Shown here piece by piece: positions 17,412 to 26,945 of a stretch of 33,015 bases of DNA. The translations under genes were made by a program, and so were the position numbers. Origin of the DNA: an uncultured Bacilli bacterium (GTDB lineage: Bacteria > Bacillota_I > Bacilli_A > RF39 > UBA660); NCBI GenBank assembly GCA_947624115.1, contig CANQIS010000006.1, positions 1 through 33,015 on the forward strand, written 5' to 3'. Below the pieces are notes generated by a model. The model worked only from the letters and a program-made list of their open reading frames with translations, did not search any database and was not told the DNA's origin. Position 1 is the first letter of the stretch. Each line of letters starts with the position of its first letter.

Positions 17412-18563
17412 TCACCTATTTTCTATAACTTTTTCTAAACTTATTATAAAACTTTTCTTTTTATCCTCTATCAATTTTTGAGATTTCTTTTGTGTTTCTA
17501 AAAGTTCTTTCCTATTTTCAATATATTGTAATGTTTTATTAAAAGCCGACTCACTATCTTCAGTTTTTCCATTGATAACATATTCATACTCTAAACTATT
17601 GAAAAGACCTTCAAATTTTCTACTATAAGAAACTGGTATAGTCAAAACTCCAGCAGAAAATGCTGCAATAGTTGAATGCATTCTAGATCCAATAAATATA
17701 TCCATATTAGAAATATAACTTTTAGCATCAATAGGGTTTGTAAAAACTGGAGCTAAAATACAATTTTCAATTTTCTTTGCTAACTTTTCACATATAGCAT
17801 AATCATCATCATGGGCATTTTCTGATAAGTCTATTACATGAGGAATTAAATAGACTTGATAATCAGGATTATTAGAAAAATATTTTATAACTTTTTCTAT
17901 ATAATTTTTATAATCTATGGTTAAATCAAACTGATTCAAAGAATTAAAGCCACCTTTATATAATAAACCTGATACATTAATTCCTACTTTTATTTTTTTA
18001 GATTCTATATTGTATTTTGAGCTGTCATAAGGAAGAAAAAATGCCATATCTGTAACTAATTCTGTATTATTTATTTTAAAGTCCTTTTCAACTATATCTA
18101 GTGACATTTTATCTCTACAATAAATTTTCTTTGCCTTTTTCAAAATTTTGATAGCAATTTTTCTTGAGTCATCTTCAAAAGGACCATACGTTTGAGGCAA
18201 TAGAATATAATTTTTACATAAAAATTCTGCTAACAATTTATTTTTAGCTAATCTCTTAAAATACTCTTTTGAATATATATCTGAGAAACTGTCACCCATA
18301 GTTGCGTCCAAAATAATATCGCAATCATGTAGGGCTCTTATATATGTTAGTCTTAAATCCTTTATTTTAGTTTTAACATTTATAAACTTAAAATTTGGGA
18401 ATCTTTCTTTAATGCTACCTAATCTAGTATTGCTAAAATTATATATTGTAGTATTCTCTTTTAAAGGTGAATAATCATTAAGAATAGAAATTATAGAATA
18501 AGTTAATGCCTCACAGCCCTTGTTTGGTGAAACAAATTCACATCCCATTAGACCTATTTTCAT
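17412..18563 (-). CDS. Polysaccharide pyruvyl transferase family protein
   Basis: NKGCEALTYSII, LLPQTYGPFEDDSRKIAIKILKKAKKIYCRDKMSLDIV, FIGSRMHSTIAAFSAGVLTIPVSYSRKFEGLF. Confidence 0.85.
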   Translation of the reverse strand: MKIGLMGCEFVSPNKGCEALTYSIISILNDYSPLKENTTIYNFSNTRLGSIKERFPNFKFINVKTKIKDLRLTYIRALHDCDIILDATMGDSFSDIYSKEYFKRLAKNKLLAEFLCKNYILLPQTYGPFEDDSRKIAIKILKKAKKIYCRDKMSLDIVEKDFKINNTELVTDMAFFLPYDSSKYNIESKKIKVGINVSGLLYKGGFNSLNQFDLTIDYKNYIEKVIKYFSNNPDYQVYLIPHVIDLSENAHDDDYAICEKLAKKIENCILAPVFTNPIDAKSYISNMDIFIGSRMHSTIAAFSAGVLTIPVSYSRKFEGLFNSLEYEYVINGKTEDSESAFNKTLQYIENRKELLETQKKSQKLIEDKKKSFIISLEKVIENR

Positions 18564-19620
18564 TTTCTTTCCACTCCTTAATCCATTCTAAATATTTATA
18601 ACCGTTTTGTTCCGTTGGCTCAAGCATCATACCCTCTGCCCATTCATTCCATGCATTAATAAAAACAAACTCATCGTTTTTTATTAAATTCATATATTTA
18701 ACAAAATTATCTTTTTTAACAGGGGTTATTATATAACCTCTATATGAATGTCTAGGTGTATTATCCCACTCAAAAAACAAACCTCTTATAACATTATTAT
18801 TAGATTCATAATTCTTGCACATCAATTTTAAAAGTTTATCACCATTATATATAATAATATTTTTTATATTAAAAGTGTGTGAAAGAGCTTTTAGTTTATT
18901 TATAGTTCTTTTTGGTATAGATAATAAAGTATGTTTATATTGGTCTAGTATATAGGTCGGTTCTCTTAAATGTATTAATCTACTATAATCAATATCATTA
19001 TTTATAAGGTTTTTCCAATTAGAAGTTTGATATGTTTCTATTATACAAATTCCATTAAATCCATTTTCTTTACACTTCTTATCAAAAAAACTAAACATTT
19101 CTTTTTTTTCTGCAAATTTGGAATTAAAAATTAATAATAATGGCATATTATTTCTTTTTTGATACCTAGAATCTTTAAAAAATGGTAGTAAGTAATTAAA
19201 ATGTTCTTCCCATTCTTTCTCTTTTCCATATTTTTGTTCTAATAAAAGTTCTTTAGAGCCTTCCCAAGAACGAAACCAACTATGATTTGCCCAACAAAAG
19301 AAAAATTCAATATCTATATCTTTGTTACTTAATAACATTTCAGCAGGTTTTTCTAATATTTTTTTACCAGTAAAATAGTAATGATAAAAAATAAGCCCAT
19401 CAACTTTGTATTTTTTTAATAAATTTTCTTGCCATTTTAAAGTATCAACATTATCCAAAGAATAATAATTGTTATTCAATGGAATTTTAGGTTGAATATG
19501 TTTTTTAAATAGTGGCTTTGCTTTTTTTACATTCACCCATTCTGTAAATCCTTTTCCCCACCATTCATCATTTTCTGGTATACAATGAAATTGTGGCAAA
19601 TAATATGCAAATATTTTCAT
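18538..19620 (-). CDS. WbsX-like glycosyltransferase / GH99-like protein
   Basis: YYLPQFHCIPENDEWWGKGFTEWVNVKKAKPLFKKHIQPKIP, FFFCWANHSWFRSWEG, INAWNEWAEGMMLEP. Confidence 0.92.
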   Translation of the reverse strand: MKIFAYYLPQFHCIPENDEWWGKGFTEWVNVKKAKPLFKKHIQPKIPLNNNYYSLDNVDTLKWQENLLKKYKVDGLIFYHYYFTGKKILEKPAEMLLSNKDIDIEFFFCWANHSWFRSWEGSKELLLEQKYGKEKEWEEHFNYLLPFFKDSRYQKRNNMPLLLIFNSKFAEKKEMFSFFDKKCKENGFNGICIIETYQTSNWKNLINNDIDYSRLIHLREPTYILDQYKHTLLSIPKRTINKLKALSHTFNIKNIIIYNGDKLLKLMCKNYESNNNVIRGLFFEWDNTPRHSYRGYIITPVKKDNFVKYMNLIKNDEFVFINAWNEWAEGMMLEPTEQNGYKYLEWIKEWKENENRSNGM

Positions 19621-19645
19621 TTGTTCTTACTCCTTTCAAATTTAC

Positions 19646-20761
19646 TTAATAATTTAATATACTCATATAAGGAACAGTAGCATCTGCGCCCAAATAAACA
19701 TAATACAAATACCAAAAGGCAAGCATAAAAACTATAACTAACGAGTTGACAATTATACGTGATGATGTACCTTTAAAACATTTAGATATTTGTGAAATAA
19801 CAAATATATTAAAATAGCCAAAATAATATGATAATCTTTGTGTATAAGGTACAAAAAAGGCTAAATGGTATAATAGAAATTCAATCCAAATAAAATATAT
19901 AAAATCGGTACAATTAGTATTTTTTTTCAACAATTTATATAATAAAACAGTTATAAGAAATATCATTGCTTTGAAAACGTAATCAATTAATATTACATTT
20001 CCAGTGCTATCAGAAGAGGCATAAAATGTATATCTAGAATCTATAATTCCATTGCTAGTAAGAAAAGATATTATTTGATTATAGTAGCACATAAATAGAA
20101 ATATAATTAAAAATGTTAACATGGAAATAACTATTTTTATAGTAGAGCTAATTTTAGAATTTGAAAGCATTATAATCAAAATTATTGGTATTCCAATAAT
20201 AACTGAATTATGGAACGATAATGCTAAAAGGAACAATAACAAAACCTTTACATATGATTTATCCTTTATATATTTATAGCTATATAAAACTATTGCTATG
20301 GAAATACTTTGACGTACCATATTTAATGATCTATTATAATAAAGTAGCAAAAATGCTAAATATGATAACCATAAAGGACATTTATATTCCTTCTCTGCAT
20401 AAGAACAAGCTTTAAAAACAAAAAATTGAATTATTAATTGTAATAAAAAATATAATATATTAATATTAGTTGTATATCTAGAAACTATATAATTTATAAA
20501 TGCATATCCAATTTCAACTGCCGTACGTGAATGCAAAAGAGAAAAATTATTTGAGACTAAAGCCGCAGAAAATACTCTTTTCACATAAAAGATAGTATCA
20601 GTGCCAATTCCCTCTGCACGTAATCCAGCTAAAATACTAGGAATAATTACTGTTAAAATGGCAAAAAGTATTTTTGGAAATTTTTTCTGTGATTTAGAGT
20701 ATAGAAATGCAAATATTGTACTTATAAAAAATATAAATAGATAAATCATCATAAATATCAA
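19646..20761 (-). CDS. EpsG-family (Wzy-like) polysaccharide polymerase
   Basis: Multi-pass; ILAGLRAEGIGTDTIFYVKRVF, NRSLNMVRQSISIAIVLYSYKYIKDKSYVKVLLLFLLALSFHNSVII. Confidence 0.85.
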   Translation of the reverse strand: MIFMMIYLFIFFISTIFAFLYSKSQKKFPKILFAILTVIIPSILAGLRAEGIGTDTIFYVKRVFSAALVSNNFSLLHSRTAVEIGYAFINYIVSRYTTNINILYFLLQLIIQFFVFKACSYAEKEYKCPLWLSYLAFLLLYYNRSLNMVRQSISIAIVLYSYKYIKDKSYVKVLLLFLLALSFHNSVIIGIPIILIIMLSNSKISSTIKIVISMLTFLIIFLFMCYYNQIISFLTSNGIIDSRYTFYASSDSTGNVILIDYVFKAMIFLITVLLYKLLKKNTNCTDFIYFIWIEFLLYHLAFFVPYTQRLSYYFGYFNIFVISQISKCFKGTSSRIIVNSLVIVFMLAFWYLYYVYLGADATVPYMSILNY

Positions 20762-21754
20762 CTACTTTCTTAATAATATATACAACTTCACTACACTATA
20801 ATACAAGTGCAACTTATTATCAATTAACAATTTAATTAAAAATAAATTTTTCTTTTTTTCATTTGTTTTACAAATTTTTACGTCTTTTAATTTTTTAATT
20901 TCTTCCATCTCATATAGATTTTCAACTATATGTTTAAATTCTCTAAATGAAACATTAGTTGTCTTAATTAAATACTTTAATTTCATATTTAATCTTGAAA
21001 ACACAGCACTTTTTACTTTTGATATACTTACATTATATTTCGCAAATGTTGAAAATACTTTTATGTTATCTTCACACTCTCTTATTCTGCTATTCAAGTT
21101 ACCACTTTTAGTAGCGCTATTTACATTAACATAATAGTTATACCCACAAGTATTAATATATCCCATTTTACCATGATTTTTATAGCACTTCCTAATAAAT
21201 ACTAAATCCTCGGCAAATTTTAAATTAATATCAAAGCGAGTATTTCCAACTGCATTTCTTCTTATAAAAAGTCCACCACCATAACAAAAAAAAGGTGATT
21301 CAATAAATAAAGAAAAATTATTATCATCTATAATTACTGAATTATTAGAATAAATATTAGTTTCAATTATTTCTTCATTCTCATTAACTATTTTATATCC
21401 ACTTCTAACTATATTTAAATTGTTTTTTTCTGCAAAATTATATAATAATTCAATATAGTTATTATCTAAATAATCATCATGATCTAAAAATAATATATAT
21501 TTTCCCTCTGCTTTAGAAATTCCCATATTTCTAGCACTACTAACGCCCCCATTAGCTTTATAGTAGTAACTGATATTCTTATACTTTTCTTTCAACTTTT
21601 TGCAAACAAATTCAGTATTATCCAAGGATCCATCATTTATTAATATAATTTGAAAATCATCAAATGATAATGTTTGATTCTTTATAGATTCAACACATCT
21701 TTCGATATATTTTGCTCCATTATATATAGGGATAATTATTGAAATCTTAATCAT
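20762..21754 (-). CDS. GT2 family glycosyltransferase
   Basis: ISIIIPIYNGAKYIERCVESIKNQTL...NDGSLDNTE...NGGVSSARNMGI...FLDHDD. Confidence 0.93.
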   Translation of the reverse strand: MIKISIIIPIYNGAKYIERCVESIKNQTLSFDDFQIILINDGSLDNTEFVCKKLKEKYKNISYYYKANGGVSSARNMGISKAEGKYILFLDHDDYLDNNYIELLYNFAEKNNLNIVRSGYKIVNENEEIIETNIYSNNSVIIDDNNFSLFIESPFFCYGGGLFIRRNAVGNTRFDINLKFAEDLVFIRKCYKNHGKMGYINTCGYNYYVNVNSATKSGNLNSRIRECEDNIKVFSTFAKYNVSISKVKSAVFSRLNMKLKYLIKTTNVSFREFKHIVENLYEMEEIKKLKDVKICKTNEKKKNLFLIKLLIDNKLHLYYSVVKLYILLRK

Positions 21755-22643
21755 AATTTCCCAAACTTTCCAATTCTTTTATAAGAATTTTTGCTGAATT
21801 ATAAGCATTCTTATATATGAATAAATTTTTTTCTCTTTTATTTCTTTTAACTGAATTTGTCGCAGAATCTTCATTATGAAATACTTCTAATCTTGGATTA
21901 TAAACTGATTTTAAGTTATATTTTTTTAATCTAACAGCTAATACTTTTTCTTCTAAATACATATATGTTCTAGAATCTAAACCATCAAATTTATCTATAT
22001 ATACCTTTGAGAAAATTAAAAATGCTCCATGCAAAACAATATTTTCTTGTCTTATATTTACATTTTGTTCGCTATATAGATTACTCTTTTTAGTTGGATT
22101 TAATTTTAAATACCATTTTTTAATTAAATCATATAGAAATTGGATATATAACAAATTACATATATACATAGCAATATATCTTTTCTTTCTAGCCTTTATT
22201 TCTTTTAATGTAATTAAATTTTGTTGAATTGGAGTAATTTTATTATTTGGAAGTAAGATTTTTGGACCTAAAACTGCAAATTTACTTTTTTCGTATTCTT
22301 TCTCAACCACTTTTAAAAAGTCATTATGTAAAAGATATGTATCATTATTTATCATAGCAATAAAATCAACATTATAATTTTCTTTAATATATCTAAATCC
22401 TAAATTATTTCCATTTGCAAAACCTAGATTTTTTTCACTAAATATCAATTTAACATTAACTTTATCTTTATAAATTTTTTTCAATTTTTCACCAGAATTA
22501 TTAGGCGAACAATTATCAACTATTACTATAATATAATCATCTTTTGCTACGTTTTTTTCTATGGAAGTAACACATTTTTTTGTATCATCAATTGTGTTAT
22601 AATGTAAAATCAAAAAAGCTATTTTCTTTGTAATTTTTTTCAT
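21747..22643 (-). CDS. GT2 family glycosyltransferase
   Basis: AFLILHYNTIDDTKKC...IVDNCSPNNSG...SEKNLGFANGNNLG...INNDT. Confidence 0.9.
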   Translation of the reverse strand: MKKITKKIAFLILHYNTIDDTKKCVTSIEKNVAKDDYIIVIVDNCSPNNSGEKLKKIYKDKVNVKLIFSEKNLGFANGNNLGFRYIKENYNVDFIAMINNDTYLLHNDFLKVVEKEYEKSKFAVLGPKILLPNNKITPIQQNLITLKEIKARKKRYIAMYICNLLYIQFLYDLIKKWYLKLNPTKKSNLYSEQNVNIRQENIVLHGAFLIFSKVYIDKFDGLDSRTYMYLEEKVLAVRLKKYNLKSVYNPRLEVFHNEDSATNSVKRNKREKNLFIYKNAYNSAKILIKELESLGNYD

Positions 22644-23856
22644 TTTCTATCACTAGCATTCCTTTCATCTTTTCTATCTTATTCAAATATTTTGTTTCAT
22701 AAATATTTGGATATATATTTTCAACCATATTAATAAAACTAACCACATCATCCCATTTATACATATCAGGCTTATATAACCAACCTAACGATTTTAAAAC
22801 TTTCTTTGAAAAAATATTTTTGCTACTTAAGTACTCATTTTTATCAATAATGCAATAACCAAAATCTATTAATTTAACATTAGTTAATCTTTCTCCAGTA
22901 AAAATAAGCAATATATTGTCCTCTCTTATATCTCTATGAATAATTTGTTCATCAATTAATATTTTCAATATATCTGTCATTTTATCAATAAAAATTTTTA
23001 AATTTTCAGATGAAAGACAATTCTCTTTCAAGTATTCGCCCAAAGTTTGTCCTTTATAAAATTCATAAATATTATAATTTTTTTTATCGGAATATTTTAT
23101 ATCAACTCCTATATTATAATCTTTTAATAATTTATAAGCATTATACTCTTTTTTTGATGTTTTAAAATAATCATAGCCTTTTAAGAAAAATTTATTATTG
23201 TTTTTCATTATTTCAAAATAAACTGTGCCAAACTTTATTTCATTTTTATTTCTTTCAATATATTTTATATTTTTAAATTTTTTATTTAAATTAAATTTAG
23301 CTATTATAGTATTAATTTTTTTAATTGGATAAAATGCTAATTTTGACATTAATCCAGGAAATTTTGATTTTACATATTTATATAAAAATCTTAAGTGTTG
23401 ACTATTTTTCAAGTATTTATACTTATTTTTTAATAAATCATTTATCCCTATTTCCCTGTTTGAACAATAATAATACTTATAGTCATTTTTTTTCATGTAA
23501 TTTTCTAATTCCAAAATTAATTCATTAGTTGTATATTGTCTACCACGTTTTTTGCATATAAACTCTTTAGTGCTAAATTTAAAAATATTACTATGACAAT
23601 AAGCATCATACAAAATAACCATTTCTTTATCATATTCACTAATGCCATTATCCAATAATTTTTCTTCCCAATTAGGATCTAAAAATCCAATATTATTACT
23701 AATAATTTTTAACTTCAAATTATTTATTTTTTTTAATTTTTCTAAATCTTGTCTAATTTTCCTAGAAGAGTAATTTTTTCTTTTCAAAACATAGACAAAA
23801 TTATTATCTTGCTGAAGAATAATATATGGTAAGCTAGAATTTTCACATTTATTCAT
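22597..23856 (-). CDS. Protein-kinase-fold protein (polysaccharide/LPS-kinase-like) with unassigned N-terminal domain
   Basis: FFLKGYDYFKTSKKEYNAYKLL, EFYKGQTLGEYL, IIHRDIREDNILL (HRD-x4-N), NVKLIDFGYCI (DFG). Confidence 0.75.
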   Translation of the reverse strand: MNKCENSSLPYIILQQDNNFVYVLKRKNYSSRKIRQDLEKLKKINNLKLKIISNNIGFLDPNWEEKLLDNGISEYDKEMVILYDAYCHSNIFKFSTKEFICKKRGRQYTTNELILELENYMKKNDYKYYYCSNREIGINDLLKNKYKYLKNSQHLRFLYKYVKSKFPGLMSKLAFYPIKKINTIIAKFNLNKKFKNIKYIERNKNEIKFGTVYFEIMKNNNKFFLKGYDYFKTSKKEYNAYKLLKDYNIGVDIKYSDKKNYNIYEFYKGQTLGEYLKENCLSSENLKIFIDKMTDILKILIDEQIIHRDIREDNILLIFTGERLTNVKLIDFGYCIIDKNEYLSSKNIFSKKVLKSLGWLYKPDMYKWDDVVSFINMVENIYPNIYETKYLNKIEKMKGMLVIENEKNYKENSFFDFTL

Positions 23857-24686
23857 TCTAGCACCATCTTTTTCGAATCTTTTATTCCATTAAAGAATTT
23901 TTGAATTTTATTTCTTTTATCATTCTCATATAAGATTATACAAACTAATTTCCAAGCAAGATGAATATAATCATGCAAATATTCCTTAAAGCTTAACCTC
24001 TTACTATATTTTCTTAAATAATACTTAATATTTCTTGAAAAAAAATATATCCTATTGGCATTATGATTAGTAGGATATACTTGCCAAAATAGGAATTTTC
24101 TTGTACTTCTTTTTCCAATTTCATGGTCTAATACAGCATTTTTTATTCTCAAAATTTTCTTATTACTCAATGTTATTCTTTTACAATAATCAAAATCAAC
24201 ATAATCTATAAACATTTTTTCATCAAAGAAACCAATATCTTTACATACTTTCAAATTCATTAACGATCCTGAAGTAATACATCGGTTTACTTCTAATGTT
24301 TCTTCTTTTTGAATTGCTTGTTTATTACGATTTAAGTCATTAATTATAGGACAAACAATAGCTACATCCTTATTATTAACATACTTTAGCATTTCTTCAA
24401 TTGTTTTTTTCGATAATATAGAATCTTGATCCAAAGTTAATAAATAATCAACATTTTTTTCATAAGACAATTCTAATATTTGATTTAAAGCTTTTGCAAT
24501 TCCTAAATTAGATGAATTTGATTTAACAATTATATTACCCTTATGTATTTTTTTTATTAAATCAAAATTTTTTGAATTGTTATCTATTAAAAATATATAA
24601 TCAGCTATTTCTTCTATTTCTTTAATATTATTTTTCAAATTATCTATATTAGGATTATAAAGCACTATTCCAACCGAAAGTTTCAT
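23853..24686 (-). CDS. GT2 family glycosyltransferase (rhamnosyltransferase-like)
   Basis: VGIVLYNPNIDNLKNNI...IFLIDNNSKN...NLGIAKALNQ...LLTLDQDS. Confidence 0.9.
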   Translation of the reverse strand: MKLSVGIVLYNPNIDNLKNNIKEIEEIADYIFLIDNNSKNFDLIKKIHKGNIIVKSNSSNLGIAKALNQILELSYEKNVDYLLTLDQDSILSKKTIEEMLKYVNNKDVAIVCPIINDLNRNKQAIQKEETLEVNRCITSGSLMNLKVCKDIGFFDEKMFIDYVDFDYCKRITLSNKKILRIKNAVLDHEIGKRSTRKFLFWQVYPTNHNANRIYFFSRNIKYYLRKYSKRLSFKEYLHDYIHLAWKLVCIILYENDKRNKIQKFFNGIKDSKKMVLE

Positions 24687-25525
24687 TATTTTTCACCAAC
24701 TTTCATACCAATTAACCTAGCTGCCATATCAAAAGGATATCTTAACAAAAGACAAAATCTTTTTTCCTCAATAATTCTTTTTAATATATATTTAGCTAGG
24801 CTAAATCCTGATCCAGTTGTACCATATTTATTGAGATAACTATTTTCTTTAAAAAACTTACCTGTTAACTTATATCGTTCATATATTTGCCTTAAAGTAA
24901 AATTATGAGAATGATAAACAATAGAATCTGCACAGTATTTAATTTTATAATCATTCATTATAACTTTGTATGCATAGTACATATCTTCACTTATTGGCAA
25001 ATTCTTATTATCATAACCATTCAATTCTACAAATTTCTTTCTATTAACTGCACACGATGCATCAGAATTAAAAAATGTTTTTAATCCCAATTTTTCAATA
25101 TCATTTTTACTTTTTATGAACGATTTATTTGGATAATTACTCTCTCTAGTATATTTTTCTATATTATTAAATTTACTTATCTGTCTTGAATAAGAACATA
25201 TAATTTCATCATTTATATCTTTAGTTAAATTATATAGCCAATTTTTTGACTCTATTACAATATCCTGTGTAATAAAAACGATTACATCTGCTTGGCTTTC
25301 AAAGGCAGCTTTTTCTCTAACAAGGCTGTGCGAAAATTCTTGTTTTTTGATTTTTTTATATTTATAATTATTCGATAATAAAACCTTTTCTGTATTATCT
25401 TCACTTTCTGTTAAAATATAAAGAATATTTGCTATATCAACTCTTTTTTGTTTAAGCAAACTATCATTTAAATCTTTTACATATTTTTCTGCATTATAGA
25501 GTGGGCATATAATATCTATTCTCAT
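24686..25525 (-). CDS. GT2 family glycosyltransferase (rhamnosyltransferase-like)
   Basis: DIICPLYNAEKYVKDLNDSLLKQ...FITQDIVIESKNWLYNLTK...ISEDMYYAYK. Confidence 0.88.
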   Translation of the reverse strand: MRIDIICPLYNAEKYVKDLNDSLLKQKRVDIANILYILTESEDNTEKVLLSNNYKYKKIKKQEFSHSLVREKAAFESQADVIVFITQDIVIESKNWLYNLTKDINDEIICSYSRQISKFNNIEKYTRESNYPNKSFIKSKNDIEKLGLKTFFNSDASCAVNRKKFVELNGYDNKNLPISEDMYYAYKVIMNDYKIKYCADSIVYHSHNFTLRQIYERYKLTGKFFKENSYLNKYGTTGSGFSLAKYILKRIIEEKRFCLLLRYPFDMAARLIGMKVGEK

Positions 25526-25651
25526 ATTTTACAACTCCTAATTCTTATTTTTTCTGCATTCTTTTCAGCTTTTATCGTTAGATAATACCATTAATAATAA
25601 ACACTATTTTATATAACCATGCATAATTACATAAAATAATATAACAATACT

Positions 25652-26326
25652 TTATTCTTCAGCACCATGGCCTTTAATTACAGCACCAAATGTTTTTAAA
25701 ATTATTTTTATATCCATTTTTAAACCACAATTTTTAGAATAAAAACTTTCTAATTCTAATCTTTTTTGGAATGTAGAATTTTCTTTTCCAGAAACTTGCC
25801 AATGACCAGTAATCCCTGGCTTAGTTTTCACGATTTCCTTAAAAAATGCCCCCATATCGTCTTTTTCTCTTGGCAAATAAGGTCTATTACCCACGATTGT
25901 CATTTGCGATAGGCATACATTCAAAATCTGCGGCAATTCATCAAGTGAAGTCCTTCTTAAGATTTTTCCTACTTTTGTAATTCTTGGATCATTTTTAATT
26001 TTTTTGTTTTTCTTATATTCTTTTGCTATCTCTTTATTTTCCTTTAAAAGCTTAAATAATACCTCATCAGCATTAGGTACCATTGTTCTAAATTTATATA
26101 ATTTAAATTCTTTACCGTTTTTGCCAATTCTATTCTGTGAAAATAAAATAGGACCAAAATCACCTGATAAAACATAAGAAATTTTTACTATTATAGAAAG
26201 AGGTATCAAAAGAATAATTCCAATTATGGAACAAACTATATCAAATATTCTTTTTATAAATAAATACATTGCTCTTTTTAGATTAAAAAAAACTGAAACG
26301 TCATTAATAGCTATTTCGTTATCCAT
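25652..26326 (-). CDS. Initiating sugar transferase (polyprenyl-phosphate glycosyl-1-phosphate transferase)
   Basis: KRIFDIVCSIIGIILLIPLSIIV, LFSQNRIGKNGKEFKLYKFRTM, RRTSLDELPQILNV...MTIVGNRPYLPRE, KPGITGHWQVSGKEN. Start set at ATG 26326 (AAGGGGG 9 nt upstream) rather than TTG 26335. Confidence 0.92.
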   Translation of the reverse strand: MDNEIAINDVSVFFNLKRAMYLFIKRIFDIVCSIIGIILLIPLSIIVKISYVLSGDFGPILFSQNRIGKNGKEFKLYKFRTMVPNADEVLFKLLKENKEIAKEYKKNKKIKNDPRITKVGKILRRTSLDELPQILNVCLSQMTIVGNRPYLPREKDDMGAFFKEIVKTKPGITGHWQVSGKENSTFQKRLELESFYSKNCGLKMDIKIILKTFGAVIKGHGAEE

Positions 26327-26489
26327 AATAAGCAACCCCCTTAGAGCTATTTCTTACACAATAAGCCCACCTACACGTGATACCTATTTTCAAGTAAATA
26401 TTAGCCATATTATAATACACCTCTCTGATTATTTTATTAAATTTGTATTTACTAATTTTAATGTATTTTTTGCAAACTTTCTCAACCAT
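26319..26489 (-). CDS. Possible small leader ORF (56 aa) translationally coupled to the sugar transferase
   Basis: MVEKVCKKYIKISKYKFNKIIREVYYNMANIYLKIGITCRWAYCVRNSSKGVAYYG; GAGGGG upstream; stop overlaps downstream start (ATGGATAA). Confidence 0.4.
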   Translation of the reverse strand: MVEKVCKKYIKISKYKFNKIIREVYYNMANIYLKIGITCRWAYCVRNSSKGVAYYG

Positions 26490-26522
26490 AAAATTGCCCC
26501 TCTTTGTAAAATAGTCTTCGAT

Positions 26523-26551
26523 ATTATACCATACAAAGTGCTCAAAATCAA
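26523..26551 (-). promoter_or_regulatory. Sigma-A-type promoter of the polysaccharide operon
   Basis: TTGATT, 17 bp, TATAAT on the minus strand; a second candidate (TTGTCT, 18 bp, TATAAT) at 26654-26683. Confidence 0.65.
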
Positions 26552-26945
26552 TATTTTTTTTACACCACAACGTAAAAACGAATTTAGTTCACGCAAAACA
26601 GCTAATAAATTAATTAATAAAAAATCTCACATATCTTCTTGTTAGCCTAATCAATTATAACATATTACTTAATACAAAGACAATTCTTTTTTTGGCTTTT
26701 TACAATATATATTTGAAAAATTATATCAATTAAAACGACAAAAATTTTTACTAGCCTATTTAGAAATATAAAGCTATAACACTATAATTAAAAACAATAG
26801 TTTGGTACCTTTTTCAGAACAAAACATAGTGTAAATATTTTGTTATATAATTTATATTTCTTAATGCCAAAACATTTACAATATATAATATGTAATTAGC
26901 CCATATAGTGCAATTAAATTTTGAAAATAAAGAAAGTAGTATATT

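Noticed and set aside
25652-26326. GNRP instead of GPRP in the initiating transferase as loss of function
   Set aside because: The remaining KFRTM, DELPQ, PGITG motifs are intact and VGNRPYLPRE-type variants are, from memory, not rare in Firmicutes homologs; not strong enough to call inactivation.
26226-26645. Plus-strand 139-aa ORF over the operon promoter region
   Set aside because: Overlaps the sugar-transferase start and promoter on the opposite strand; no RBS or recognisable domain.
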